Shown piece by piece: positions 17,401 through 24,431 of a stretch of 35,949 nucleotides of DNA (the stretch's first letter is position 1; the number at the start of each line of letters is the position of its first letter). The notes below the pieces were generated by a model that saw nothing but the letters and a program-made list of their open reading frames with translations, made no database searches and had not been told where the DNA came from. Source of the DNA: Candidatus Zixiibacteriota bacterium. GTDB lineage: Bacteria; Zixibacteria; MSB-5A5; GN15; PGXB01. Position numbers and translations under genes: made by a program. The stretch covers positions 96,430 through 132,378 of the forward strand of contig LS998015.1 in assembly GCA_900498245.1 (NCBI GenBank), in the 5' to 3' direction.

Positions 17401-18594
17401 ATGGAAGACAGTCTTACCAATAAATATAAAAGCATTCTAACCCACAATATTTTGTCTGTGATTTGCGTGCCGATTAAGAGCGATAATGAATTGCAGGGTG
17501 TCCTTTATCTGGATCACCATACAATTCCGGCTCTTTTTGATACAGATGACGTGACTTTTATTCATGCGATGGCCAGCTTTATCTCGATTCTCTGGCAAAC
17601 AGTGTTTAATTACAGCATCAAAAATATGGTCGGAAGGCAATTGGCCGAGGATATGGCCAAACTTGGCAGTTCCAAGACTTTTATTACTCAGAACGAGAAG
17701 ATTCGGAAAATGCTATTAAAGTTGCCAGATATATCCAGAAGCAATGCCAGCGTATTACTAATAGGAGAAAGTGGGACCGGCAAAGAAATTGTTACTCAAA
17801 TGATTCATGATATGAGTCGGCGTGCCAAAGGCCCTCTTGTCAAATTGAATTGTGCTGCGATCCAATCCTCTATGTTTGAAAGTGAGTTATTTGGAGTGGC
17901 AAAGAGGGTTGCTACTGGTGTAGATGAACGGCCTGGAAAATTGGCGGCGGCTGACGGTGGCACTCTGTTCTTTGATGAAATCGGTGATATGCCCCTTGAA
18001 ATGCAAAGCAAGATTTTAAGGGTTATTGAATATCAAAGATTCGAAAAGGTCGGTAGTAATCGTTCTCTTGCAACTGATATTAGATTTATCTATGCCACAA
18101 ATAAGAACCTGACAAAATTAATTCAGCAAGGCAAATTTCGGGAAGACTTGTATTATCGCATCAACACAGTGACCATTAACATTCCCTCATTATCAGAAAG
18201 ATGTGATGATATTCCATTACTCCTTCAGCATTTCCTTGAAATATATTCCCCTGATAAAAATGAAAGGCCTATATTCACCACTTCTGCTTTGAATGCATTA
18301 ATTGCTTATTCTTGGCCAGGTAATGTAAGGGAATTGCGAAATGTTGTTGAGAGGGCCTGTATTTACTATTGTAGAAAAAACGTTGATCTTGGGGACCTAC
18401 CAGCAGAGATTAGAGAATTTATCCCCCCCGGCACTGACAGCATAAAGCATAAGGAAAATATTGAAAAAACCACCATATTAAAAGCTCTGAATGAAAATAA
18501 TTGGATTCAATCCGCTGCTGCGCGCAACCTGCATATTCCTCTCACGACCTTAAGAAGAAAAATCGAAAAATACAAAATCTCAAAATCCATTTAG
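14419..18594 (+). CDS. Ser/Thr kinase-TPR-GAF-AAA+(sigma54-type)-HTH regulator
   Basis: This is a 1391-residue cytoplasmic signalling protein. Residues ~25-270 are a protein kinase-like domain: VK at K52, HCDLKLEN (H141, D143, K145, N148), DLD instead of DFG at 164-166, and a GTPGKIAPEI activation end; no glycine-rich loop is obvious. Residues ~390-900 are TPR repeats, and ~910-1065 a GAF domain. An NtrC-type AAA+ domain follows, with Walker A GESGTGK at 1116-1122 and Walker B FFDEIGDM at 1186-1187. The loop that contacts sigma-54 is RVATGV at 1163-1168 rather than GAFTGA. A Fis-type HTH ends the protein. The layout suggests that a ligand or partner sensed by TPR/GAF controls ATP-driven transcription activation. 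The small exported peptide and the WYL-type regulator downstream are plausible targets. GGGG precedes the start; no terminator was seen after it. Confidence 0.85.
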   Translation: MIRPYGSSGIIESSNSKPKSGIYDFRKLLSNNQLTQSWFAINTEQKQPCFVKAYYQHKDNSINGNQILEQSFELQKFIKTSQIHTSSKLTSDNGFTLIEYPYLDPKEWRALRPELFLSQFPDVLSEIFKIIDYLHLNELVHCDLKLENFLVSWAGPTIKVKLIDLDFLTKSHSRPSHHIIGTPGKIAPEILDDEMVFIESDNYSIGLSLESYIKNTVAITNLISTDVRDKLTHLICRLTASSRFQRSAFLIPELYNSGIIDKKAFDRIQRDLFAMKFVSDYHRQIDQLSGKSDFIKYFLSPSNGVFGISEELVEFLDVEAQTGFFYAYKLFKELLRSSEINRYGNFWHLNIPDVVAWNAINRINSFTKHVDLRGLLGGRKKVSNSYVTFLHLKYGFATNGISEEPNREQLRNLVPSTLARIALSLGRFSEADGFYNTAINAIPNNCLEKCRLIYDLSHVYLLLGKTDDFLKAIHEGKALSKELRAEKYYLIFRRQEAWHIGATGDIIKANSILSDLLAEALQKHWKDEASKILASRGALLWRSGDFNNALGLFKKSLSLSKSHGNALDQIINYSNLAVLYFELADYTKSIKYGKVAVELALKTNQLTRIPALYINLMLGYTRIADYKQSEFWLNGYLTGRTLGLDRSFFLIYYLYYANLLFKEGQFVSAKEAFRLALSMRSSNTAERNVGKLYQSEALLYFQEANKNEFNCAIANARKIFAELGDTASITEVNFINSLWAIYVDNQNEIEYLPDYFQTLIKGNNRYYAALCLFYILLYGNPAAKRRSISDSSKINFIRSATDVPLFRAVSELIQGSNAKITDISDLLPFIKDAYSALYNSGDQFNALLVCMEIADIYKSVNNYKLARKFYQQAYSLAQGIKNNELLNAANKRLQEIPKQELSRSQFVNSIRAVSKILDNIEDKEASILKLVNYAVKETGAERGVLLLRADEYSKLQVKAYANCDVKCLDDIAEFSNSIANTVATQEIPLLIDNAMEDSLTNKYKSILTHNILSVICVPIKSDNELQGVLYLDHHTIPALFDTDDVTFIHAMASFISILWQTVFNYSIKNMVGRQLAEDMAKLGSSKTFITQNEKIRKMLLKLPDISRSNASVLLIGESGTGKEIVTQMIHDMSRRAKGPLVKLNCAAIQSSMFESELFGVAKRVATGVDERPGKLAAADGGTLFFDEIGDMPLEMQSKILRVIEYQRFEKVGSNRSLATDIRFIYATNKNLTKLIQQGKFREDLYYRINTVTINIPSLSERCDDIPLLLQHFLEIYSPDKNERPIFTTSALNALIAYSWPGNVRELRNVVERACIYYCRKNVDLGDLPAEIREFIPPGTDSIKHKENIEKTTILKALNENNWIQSAAARNLHIPLTTLRRKIEKYKISKSI

Positions 18595-18808
18595 TCACTT
18601 CTTCTCTCCGAATTATCGTTTTTTTGCTGTTTTGCAAAACGTTTAACAAATTGTGATTTATAGCCTTACGTGAGGTTTGGTAATTCATGGTCAATATCCG
18701 GTGAATTAGCCTATTAGTTAAATAACGCGAATCTCCTGCAATTTACATCATTTCACGCACTTAGACTAGTCAGTTTGGCTTCTCATGTAATGGAATGATT
18801 TTTGACTT

Positions 18809-18849
18809 CTCCTGATTCTGAGACCTAAAATAAAAACTCTAATCAGGAG
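18809..18849 (+). promoter_or_regulatory. Hairpin burying the Shine-Dalgarno of the 86-aa peptide gene
   Basis: CTCCTGATT (18809-18817) pairs perfectly with AATCAGGAG (18841-18849), which contains most of the ribosome site AGGAGG at 18845-18850. An inner GAG/CTC stem (18820-18822 with 18837-18839) extends it. It is a candidate RNA thermometer, protein-binding leader or metabolite-responsive translational switch. Seen directly: the pairing. Inferred: that it regulates translation. Confidence 0.5.
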
Positions 18850-18854
18850 GAATT

Positions 18855-19115
18855 ATGCCTTCAAGGAAGAGCCGACTCTTAGTCGCAATGTTGCTTTCCC
18901 TTCTATTATTGGGGATAGGCAGTATATCACCAATTTTGCCTGCGGCACACGGCGATGATTCAGGGGGAATCATTATTCCGCCTGTGCAGTCACCATCGTC
19001 AGGAGAGGATTCAACTTCAAATGCGGATTCGCTAAATTATGAAGTAAGCAATCCTCCCTCATCTGAATCCTATTTCATCGCTGAATTATCAGTGCTGTTA
19101 ATTAAATTGCTTTAA
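18855..19115 (+). CDS. Small exported Ser/Pro-rich peptide
   Basis: This is an 86-residue protein. A basic start (PSRKSR) leads into a hydrophobic stretch (residues 8-29) and a likely cleavage site near AAHG/DD (~33). The remaining ~53 residues are Ser-, Pro- and acid-rich and end in a short hydrophobic tail (FIAELSVLLIKLL). No cysteine is present. AGGAGG stands 4 nt before the ATG, inside a stem that could hide it. I do not recognise the family. It lies between the kinase-TPR-GAF-AAA+ regulator and a small HTH regulator, so it may be a secreted signal or a small envelope protein controlled by them; gene order is the only support. The C-terminal hydrophobic tail could also anchor it to the membrane. 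Confidence 0.65.
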   Translation: MPSRKSRLLVAMLLSLLLLGIGSISPILPAAHGDDSGGIIIPPVQSPSSGEDSTSNADSLNYEVSNPPSSESYFIAELSVLLIKLL

Positions 19116-19128
19116 CTTGATAGGATGG

Positions 19129-19151
19129 GATGCGGCATGTAATGCCGCATC
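19129..19151 (+). terminator. Strong 10-bp hairpin between peptide and regulator genes
   Basis: GATGCGGCAT (19129-19138) pairs perfectly with ATGCCGCATC (19142-19151) around a 3-nt loop. The tail (TTGAATTAAT) has few T residues, so it may act as a partial terminator or mRNA-stabilising hairpin before the ATG at 19162. Confidence 0.5.
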
Positions 19152-19161
19152 TTGAATTAAT

Positions 19162-19770
19162 ATGGAAAAATTATCAAAACTCCTACTTTTAATAAACCTA
19201 CTGCATAACCGAGAGATTGTAACTGTTGCCGAAATTAAGCAGTTATGTCATATTTCTGAACGCTCTGTTTACAGATATGTAAATGCTATTTCGGCAGCGC
19301 ATTTTCCTGTTTTCTATGATCATAGGCTAGCCGGGTATAGGTTAATATCAAAAACGACTAATCGACTTGAAAAATTCGGTTTCGATGAGGCACTTATTTT
19401 AGTTGTTGCATTGGAATTACTTGCTGCCAAAGTCAACGCTGACTACGAGGCTATTATTGAATCTGTGGCATCGAAAATATTGGCCAACCAGAATATTGCC
19501 TTAGAAGCTGTATTGGAGGTTTTTAAGCCAACTCTGGCAAAATGGATTGCCTCAAATGACGTATCTCGTCTATTAAGCGAACTCATATTGGGAATTGGTA
19601 TTCAGAGTTCAATGCGAATGAGAATTGCTCTGAAAGAGGGTCCAATTAAATTTGTCGAATTAGATAAAGCTTTCCTGAATTTTGATCAGAACTGGAATCT
19701 ATGCTCTAATGATATTAATGATTCAAAGGTCTTTGCCCTGGCAAATATTAAAACTGTTCAGGCCTGCTAA
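19162..19770 (+). CDS. Short WYL-type HTH transcriptional regulator
   Basis: This is a 202-residue protein. Residues ~1-60 form a winged HTH of the HTH_11/DeoR type (TVAEIKQLCHISERSVYRYVNAI, with the wing at HRLAGYRLI). A helical middle (~70-150) and a small C-terminal segment follow. The C-terminal part (FVELDKAFLNFDQNWNLCSNDINDSKVFALANIKTV) looks like a reduced WYL core in which W-N-L stands where W-Y-L is usual; known WYL regulators are ~300 residues, so this one is short. It probably binds DNA upstream of nearby genes, with the ligand part sensing a nucleic acid or small molecule as proposed for the family. It lies 46 bp after the peptide gene and is separated from it by a hairpin. The ribosome site is weak, so it may be made at low level. 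Confidence 0.7.
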   Translation: MEKLSKLLLLINLLHNREIVTVAEIKQLCHISERSVYRYVNAISAAHFPVFYDHRLAGYRLISKTTNRLEKFGFDEALILVVALELLAAKVNADYEAIIESVASKILANQNIALEAVLEVFKPTLAKWIASNDVSRLLSELILGIGIQSSMRMRIALKEGPIKFVELDKAFLNFDQNWNLCSNDINDSKVFALANIKTVQAC

Positions 19771-20076
19771 TTTTGTGCAGGTATAGGCATAACAATTCCA
19801 TGTCTTACTCCTAAGCTCGTTTGTGTGGATTTGATCCAGGTTTGTAGGACATGGCCTTCAATTAGCGAATAGTTTATGGCTTGGAATAGGATTAATGCCT
19901 CTCCGGGCAAATGGTGGATTCAGCAGGATCCCGTGGGACCTTGTTATTTGGGCGTTGGAAAAAAACTAAATTCCAAATATATGGATTTTCTCACTATAGC
20001 ACAATATCTTAGCCCGTTGTTCAATCCTCTCAAAATTCCCCAGTAAAATAATTTTAAAAAAAGGCAAAATTCTCAA
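19771..20076. repeat. Intergenic region with an inverted repeat
   Basis: CCATGTCTTAC (19798-19808) and GTAGGACATGG (19844-19854) pair with one G-T across 35 nt. The GTAGGACATGGC half also occurs at 451-462 within the inverted repeat near the start of the window, and GTGGGACCTTG is shared between 231-241 and about 19934-19944. These may be remnants of one mobile element family. No gene is supported in 19771-20224. Confidence 0.3.
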
Positions 20077-20115
20077 AGTCAAACTGCCAGATTCTGTCAC
20101 CCCAGAGGTTATATT
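20077..20115 (+). promoter_or_regulatory. CTGnC/CTGTCA promoter element, copy C
   Basis: CTGCC (20084-20088) and CTGTCA (20094-20099) lie 10 bp apart, and the preceding AGTCAAA matches the other copies. TATATT (20110-20115) begins 10 nt after CTGTCA. The secreted EEP-enzyme gene starts 109 bp downstream at 20225. Confidence 0.55.
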
Positions 20116-20224
20116 TTGGCGAATATATAATTGGGCTGAGTGTCTATTCCGAACATCAGGGGCTTTTCGAGTCATAGCCCATTAATCTTTGATCTTTAAA
20201 TTTCCAATTTACTGGAGGCATTCC

Positions 20225-21553
20225 ATGCAAAGGAATGGCTGTTTTCTCCTTCTCATTACGGTCGTTTGCTTATTTTGGGTATCAGCCTCAATTGCTGCTG
20301 ACCGTCGCATTGATACCACCAAACTCAAAATCATGACTTACAATGCTGAATTCCTGTTTGATGGCCTGGATCCCGAAGGTCAGGCTGATTTTCCGTGGAA
20401 AAACTCGCCAGATGAGGCCAGGACTCATATGGCTTCCATTGCAGAAATAATCAAGGCCGCTAATGCAGACATTGTTAACCTTGTTGAGGTAGAAGATCTG
20501 TCTGTTTTAGACACCTTGAATAGTGTTTTTCTTTCCGGTTATGGCTATATGCCTTATCTGGTCAAGGGAACCGATACTTACACTCGCGAAAATGTCGGTC
20601 TATTGACTCGCATTGATCCAATTGAGGGTGCTGTTCATCGAAGTGAGGAAAAAGGAACCAGCGGCTCTGTCATGAAAAGCGTTTCCAAACACTACTATAC
20701 AACCATTCAGGTCAATGGCAGAGATATAACTCTAATTGGCATCCACCTGCTGGCCATTCCGGGCAACGAATCCCGAAAGCTGCAACGAGAAGCTCAAGCC
20801 GACGCCATACGAAAGCTGGCAGTGGCGCAAACTCCGCAAGGAGGAGAGATTATTATTATGGGAGACTGCAACGACTATGACCCTGATTGCTTTGATATGG
20901 CGAGTGATATGCCAATAACCACAGTTTTATCTCAGCTCAAAGAAATGGATCAGGGTACCTCCTCTGATAATTTAGTCAGTGTCATTTGCGCAAAACAATA
21001 CCCTCAGAATCTTCGGTACACTTCCTGGTGGGATAAAAACAATAATGGAGTCGCCGAACCTGGAGAATATTCCTCTATCGACCATGTTTTGATTTCTCCT
21101 GAATTAGCCACTTATTTGGCCTTTGTTGATATAAATCACAGCTATGATCCTGCCAAAGTGAGTGATCACTTTCCTGTCGTTGCTGAATTTAATTTCAGTC
21201 AAGGCCCGGACACATTACCGCCTGCATCTGCCATACTCTATATTGCCAAAGTTCTTCCTAATCCAGACGGTGATGAGCGCCAGAATGAAGCTATCTGGCT
21301 GATAAACAAAGGGAATTCAGACATCAGCCTTCGGGGCTGGAAAATTCAGGATAAGGCCAATACTATCTGGGATTTAAATAACGACGGCAAAGTCAAAGCC
21401 GGGGAGACCAAAGAAATCCAGCGCAACGGCCGGCCCATGAGCATCAACAATACCGGGGATGTTCTTCAACTTGTGGATAATTCGGGAAAAGTAGTAAGTG
21501 TGGTCGCTTTTGGCCAGGCTGATCCAGAAGAGGTTTTGGAATTCGCGCCTTAA
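20225..21553 (+). CDS. Secreted endonuclease/exonuclease/phosphatase-fold protein with lamin-tail domain
   Basis: This is a 442-residue exported enzyme. Residues 1-25 form a signal peptide (MQRNGCFLLLITVVCLFWVSASIAA). Residues ~33-330 are an EEP (DNase I-like) domain: TYNAEFLFDG, the acidic NLVEVED, RENVGLLTR, the histidine in IGIHLL, MGDCNDYDPD, and SIDHVLIS ... VSDHFPVVAEF give the usual metal and catalytic set. Residues ~345-440 form a lamin-tail (LTD) domain (IAKVLPNPDGDERQNEAIWLIN and onward), typical of secreted nucleases. It probably cleaves extracellular DNA or phosphodiesters, releasing phosphate or nucleotides. The start with TGGAGG upstream (20225) is preferred over the in-frame ATG at 20189, which would put 12 extra residues before the signal peptide. 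It is preceded by promoter copy C. Confidence 0.9.
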   Translation: MQRNGCFLLLITVVCLFWVSASIAADRRIDTTKLKIMTYNAEFLFDGLDPEGQADFPWKNSPDEARTHMASIAEIIKAANADIVNLVEVEDLSVLDTLNSVFLSGYGYMPYLVKGTDTYTRENVGLLTRIDPIEGAVHRSEEKGTSGSVMKSVSKHYYTTIQVNGRDITLIGIHLLAIPGNESRKLQREAQADAIRKLAVAQTPQGGEIIIMGDCNDYDPDCFDMASDMPITTVLSQLKEMDQGTSSDNLVSVICAKQYPQNLRYTSWWDKNNNGVAEPGEYSSIDHVLISPELATYLAFVDINHSYDPAKVSDHFPVVAEFNFSQGPDTLPPASAILYIAKVLPNPDGDERQNEAIWLINKGNSDISLRGWKIQDKANTIWDLNNDGKVKAGETKEIQRNGRPMSINNTGDVLQLVDNSGKVVSVVAFGQADPEEVLEFAP

Positions 21554-21626
21554 TTCGCGGCCCTTTACATAGGCCGTGGAATCTGAAGCAAATTACTTTT
21601 TTCAATTTAATCAGTTAGGAGGAGTT

Positions 21627-22943
21627 ATGCGTTTTGCAGTAGTATCTGACACCCATTTTGGCGATCCTATGTGCCAATTGGCGTGTTGGAAAGGTAATGA
21701 AAAAAAGGATAAAGTAGTCATTGGCCCCAAATATGATGCTTTTAAAACCGCCGCCGGTGTTGATAATGACTACCTGATTTTACTCGGGGATATATTCGAT
21801 TTCTCCATTTGCAGCTATAAGGAGGCGTATGAGGTTGGCAAAGCCTTTTTTACTCAGCTTCAAAAAGATAAGATTGCCAAATATATTATCTATGTCCCGG
21901 GGAATCACGATGCCGATATGTGGCATTTCTATGAGTATCAAGCAAATATTATAGTTCGCATGTCAGCCGGCAAACCACCCTATGATTTCCGGTTCTCTGT
22001 CCCGGGCATAATTGACGGCCGAAAGAAAGCCACGGGCGATAGATTTTTTCTTCGTGGCGTGTCAAAGAATCCAAAGTATCCTGGATTTGGGTATGGCGGC
22101 ATGTTCCTGGACAAGATTACAATTAATGAGACGACAAAGGGACGCCAAGAAGGCAAACCCATAGTATTTGCTTTCGCCTACCCCAATCTGTATCTGATCA
22201 CTGAGAAGGAAACTGTATTGATGACCCATGGCCATTACCTGGAATCATACTGGTCGCTTTTAAGTGAATGGGTTTTGAAAGTGGTCAGGGAGGACCTACG
22301 CATTGGCGACGCCTTAGACCTTTGGGAGATGGTGGCCATCAACTTCCCACTTAACCAGTTGGCCTGTTCCGGCACCGGTCAGTCAGGTCCTTTAACAGAA
22401 ATTGTCAGAAAAATCCAAAGGGAGGTCAAGGATAAGGATTTAACAAGGGTGAAAAAATATCTTGATAATCTTGACAACGAAATTGACAAACTGACGCCGT
22501 CGAGTATCTGGCAGCTGCCGCGGGAAGTGGCGACTGATGCCTTATCGAATCTCGTCAAAAAGGAAATCATGAAGGGATTGGAGAAATATAGTGAAACGCG
22601 CTACAGCGAGGAATTCTTTCATAAAAGGGATGTTCTTGACCGCTTCCGCAGATTTATGGATTGCTCACTATTGGAAATTGATCTGATAAACAAAGAGACA
22701 TCGGCTGATATTAGGCCACCCCGCTATGTAATATTTGGGCACACTCATGAACCAATCCCGTGGAACGACCCCAATGCTCCCAAAACCATGAACACCGGAG
22801 GCAATCCCGTCACTCTCTATAATACGGGCGGCTGGCTTAATCACATGAATAAGAAGACTAACCAGCCTGAATTTTGTGGCGCCGAAGTGTTTATATATGA
22901 TAGCAATAGATCTGATGCCATGACTTCAAAAACAATTAGATAG
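21627..22943 (+). CDS. Calcineurin-like metallophosphoesterase
   Basis: This is a 438-residue soluble protein. The dimetal phosphoesterase motifs are in order: SDTHFGD (D8, H10), LLGDIFDF, VPGNHDADMWH, LMTHGHYLE and FGHTHEP. No signal peptide is seen, so it should act in the cytoplasm, perhaps on phosphodiesters or a lipid or nucleotide phosphate; the large inserts between motifs prevent naming the substrate. AGGAGG stands directly before ATG 21627, which puts the first catalytic strand (MRFAVVSDTHFG) at the N-terminus as in the family; the in-frame ATG at 21576 adds 17 residues and has no site. It follows the secreted EEP enzyme by 73 bp and precedes the TPR membrane gene by 27 bp, so an operon is likely. 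Confidence 0.9.
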   Translation: MRFAVVSDTHFGDPMCQLACWKGNEKKDKVVIGPKYDAFKTAAGVDNDYLILLGDIFDFSICSYKEAYEVGKAFFTQLQKDKIAKYIIYVPGNHDADMWHFYEYQANIIVRMSAGKPPYDFRFSVPGIIDGRKKATGDRFFLRGVSKNPKYPGFGYGGMFLDKITINETTKGRQEGKPIVFAFAYPNLYLITEKETVLMTHGHYLESYWSLLSEWVLKVVREDLRIGDALDLWEMVAINFPLNQLACSGTGQSGPLTEIVRKIQREVKDKDLTRVKKYLDNLDNEIDKLTPSSIWQLPREVATDALSNLVKKEIMKGLEKYSETRYSEEFFHKRDVLDRFRRFMDCSLLEIDLINKETSADIRPPRYVIFGHTHEPIPWNDPNAPKTMNTGGNPVTLYNTGGWLNHMNKKTNQPEFCGAEVFIYDSNRSDAMTSKTIR

Positions 22944-22970
22944 GCCAAGATGGTATTAAGAGGAGGCATT

Positions 22971-23693
22971 ATGAAAATCTTTGAGGGCTTGGTGCTATAT
23001 GAGATTGCGCTCTTATGTCTCGGAATATTAATGTTTATCCTGCTCTTGTTTATATTAATGTATTTTGTCTTCAAGAAGCGGTCAGTCAAAGTTTTAATGT
23101 TTTTGTTTCCCTTTCCCATAATCATGATTGCCTATCCTTCTGTAAAGTCAGTCCAATTTGGTAATGGCATCACAATTACCAAGGAATTGACAGCTCAATT
23201 AAAGAATGATCCGAAGGACAAAGAGGCTAAGTCGGCACTGGTGGGGAAATTGAACGAACTGCAGGATAAATATATCAATGATCCGGCGACTTTTCTGGTA
23301 TTTGCCAATGCTCATGCAGCCTTGGGAGATACTTCAATGGCAGTGAATTTTATTGATTCAGCCCTAGCGTTAAATACTGAGTATACCCCTGCTCTTAATT
23401 TTGAAAGACAGACCCAGGCACCTCTTATTAGAATCAACGGGGACATGGCCAAACTCGCCACAAATCCTTATGATATTGCCGCCAAGACAGAGTTAATGCT
23501 AAATTTGAGCAAATATAATCGGACTTTTGGCAAAAGCGCCAATTCTTACATGACAATTGCAAAAGGGCATGCTGCCTTGGGAGACAGCCTTACAGCCATT
23601 GACTATGCTGATTCTGCCTTAAAGCTCCAGCCCGGAATGCTGGAAGCAGTTCAATTAAAACAGGAAATGAGGGAGGATGATACTATTTACTAA
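22971..23693 (+). CDS. Membrane-anchored TPR-like protein
   Basis: This is a 240-residue protein. Two hydrophobic helices (~8-33 and ~42-60) anchor the N-terminus. The rest contains TPR-like helices with two similar repeats: FLVFANAHAALGDTSMAVNFIDSALALN and MTIAKGHAALGDSLTAIDYADSALKLQ, about 95 residues apart. It is likely a scaffold for protein complexes at the membrane; no catalytic motif is present. ATG 22971 has GAGGAGG upstream and is preferred over the ATG at 22950. It starts 27 bp after the phosphoesterase stop and is probably co-transcribed with it. It could tie the phosphoesterase to the envelope; this is inference. Confidence 0.75.
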   Translation: MKIFEGLVLYEIALLCLGILMFILLLFILMYFVFKKRSVKVLMFLFPFPIIMIAYPSVKSVQFGNGITITKELTAQLKNDPKDKEAKSALVGKLNELQDKYINDPATFLVFANAHAALGDTSMAVNFIDSALALNTEYTPALNFERQTQAPLIRINGDMAKLATNPYDIAAKTELMLNLSKYNRTFGKSANSYMTIAKGHAALGDSLTAIDYADSALKLQPGMLEAVQLKQEMREDDTIY

Positions 23694-23764
23694 TATGATA
23701 TGCCTTTGAGTTATAATTTCCAGAAAATATTCATCAGACAATTGATTTTTTAATTGAGGATTAA

Positions 23765-24094
23765 ATGACCGTAAGTGATTCTAAAGATTTGTGGTTGGAA
23801 GAGTGGAAGGAGTGCCAAAGCTCCATTGCCCGTTTTGACCAAACAATTGTGGATTTGAGAAAATATGGGTTTTCAATTATTACAGGCTTTCTGACTGCAG
23901 ACGCCTTTTTGCTGGCCAAAATAGAAGACCTTACTGTCTGGCAAGAGGCGGGGATTTATGTGGTGTTAGCTGTACTTATCTATGCACTTTTTACTGTGGA
24001 TAGATGCTTTGAAATATTCCTGAGGGGGAGCCGTAGAAAGAGCCAAGCAATTGGAGCAATCCCACGCCCTGGCGATTACAGTTATAATATCTGA
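23765..24094 (+). CDS. N-terminal part of a frameshifted small membrane protein
   Basis: This 109-residue reading frame has a hydrophobic helix pair (~38-53 and ~63-80) and a charged N-terminus. The last ~20 residues after DRCFEIFLRG appear to be in a wrong frame: switching frame at the run of five G (24024-24028) gives LRGAVERAKQLEQSH..., which continues into the ORF at 24051-24311. One extra G in that run would explain it. Joined, the product is ~181 residues with four membrane helices and a cytoplasmic coiled segment. GAGGA precedes the ATG. The family was not recognised. Either a real inactivation, a sequencing error or a programmed shift is possible; no slippery heptamer plus structure was seen. 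Confidence 0.6.
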   Translation: MTVSDSKDLWLEEWKECQSSIARFDQTIVDLRKYGFSIITGFLTADAFLLAKIEDLTVWQEAGIYVVLAVLIYALFTVDRCFEIFLRGSRRKSQAIGAIPRPGDYSYNI

Positions 24095-24311
24095 CAAATC
24101 TCTGCTGACGCGCACAGATACTTGGGGGAAGCAAGTCTATTCGATCTTCATAATTGCGGCTGGGATACCATCAATGGCAAGTATTTTAAGCAAGGTAAAA
24201 CGGGTTGAATTCACAACTATTGCTCCTATCTTATTGATAATGGTACTTACAGCGTTTTTTCTGATTATGGTTCTTGTATATCATGAGGTTAAGCAGGCGA
24301 GGGCGCTGTAA
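24051..24311 (+). CDS. C-terminal part of the frameshifted membrane protein
   Basis: This 86-residue open frame holds two hydrophobic helices (~28-45 and ~55-77). Its only candidate start is a TTG without a ribosome site, and the frame is open upstream only to 24024, just after a TGA at 24021. It overlaps the previous frame by 44 bp. Together these facts fit a continuation of 23765-24094 after a one-base shift at the G5 run rather than a separate gene. Confidence 0.5.
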   Translation: MEQSHALAITVIISDKSLLTRTDTWGKQVYSIFIIAAGIPSMASILSKVKRVEFTTIAPILLIMVLTAFFLIMVLVYHEVKQARAL

Positions 24312-24325
24312 TTTGAGCAAGGATG

Positions 24326-24357
24326 TGTATGTTATACTGACAGGATCTGACAGTCTG
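24326..24357 (+). promoter_or_regulatory. CTGnC/CTGTCA-type element, copy G
   Basis: CTGACA (24337-24342) and CTGACA (24347-24352) form the same 10-bp direct repeat. The surrounding 32 bp match the copy upstream of the histidine kinase (25542-25573) at about 26 positions. No clear -10 box is found at the usual 11-nt distance. The double-receiver gene starts 74 bp later. Confidence 0.45.
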
Positions 24358-24431
24358 TTTCATTCGGGCAAATAAATATTTATCAAGTGCGACGGGTAAA
24401 TGAATAATTTATTGATATTTCTGTCGATAAT

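Noticed and set aside
18595-18808. Possible sigma-54 (-24/-12) promoter for the exported peptide
   Set aside because: No GG-N10-GC arrangement matching the consensus was found; TTGGCTTCTC at about 18775 lacks the -12 half.
23765-24311. Programmed ribosomal frameshift as explanation of the split membrane protein
   Set aside because: The G5 run does not form a usual slippery heptamer with a following structure, so a simple indel is the more economical reading; it is left open as a possibility only.
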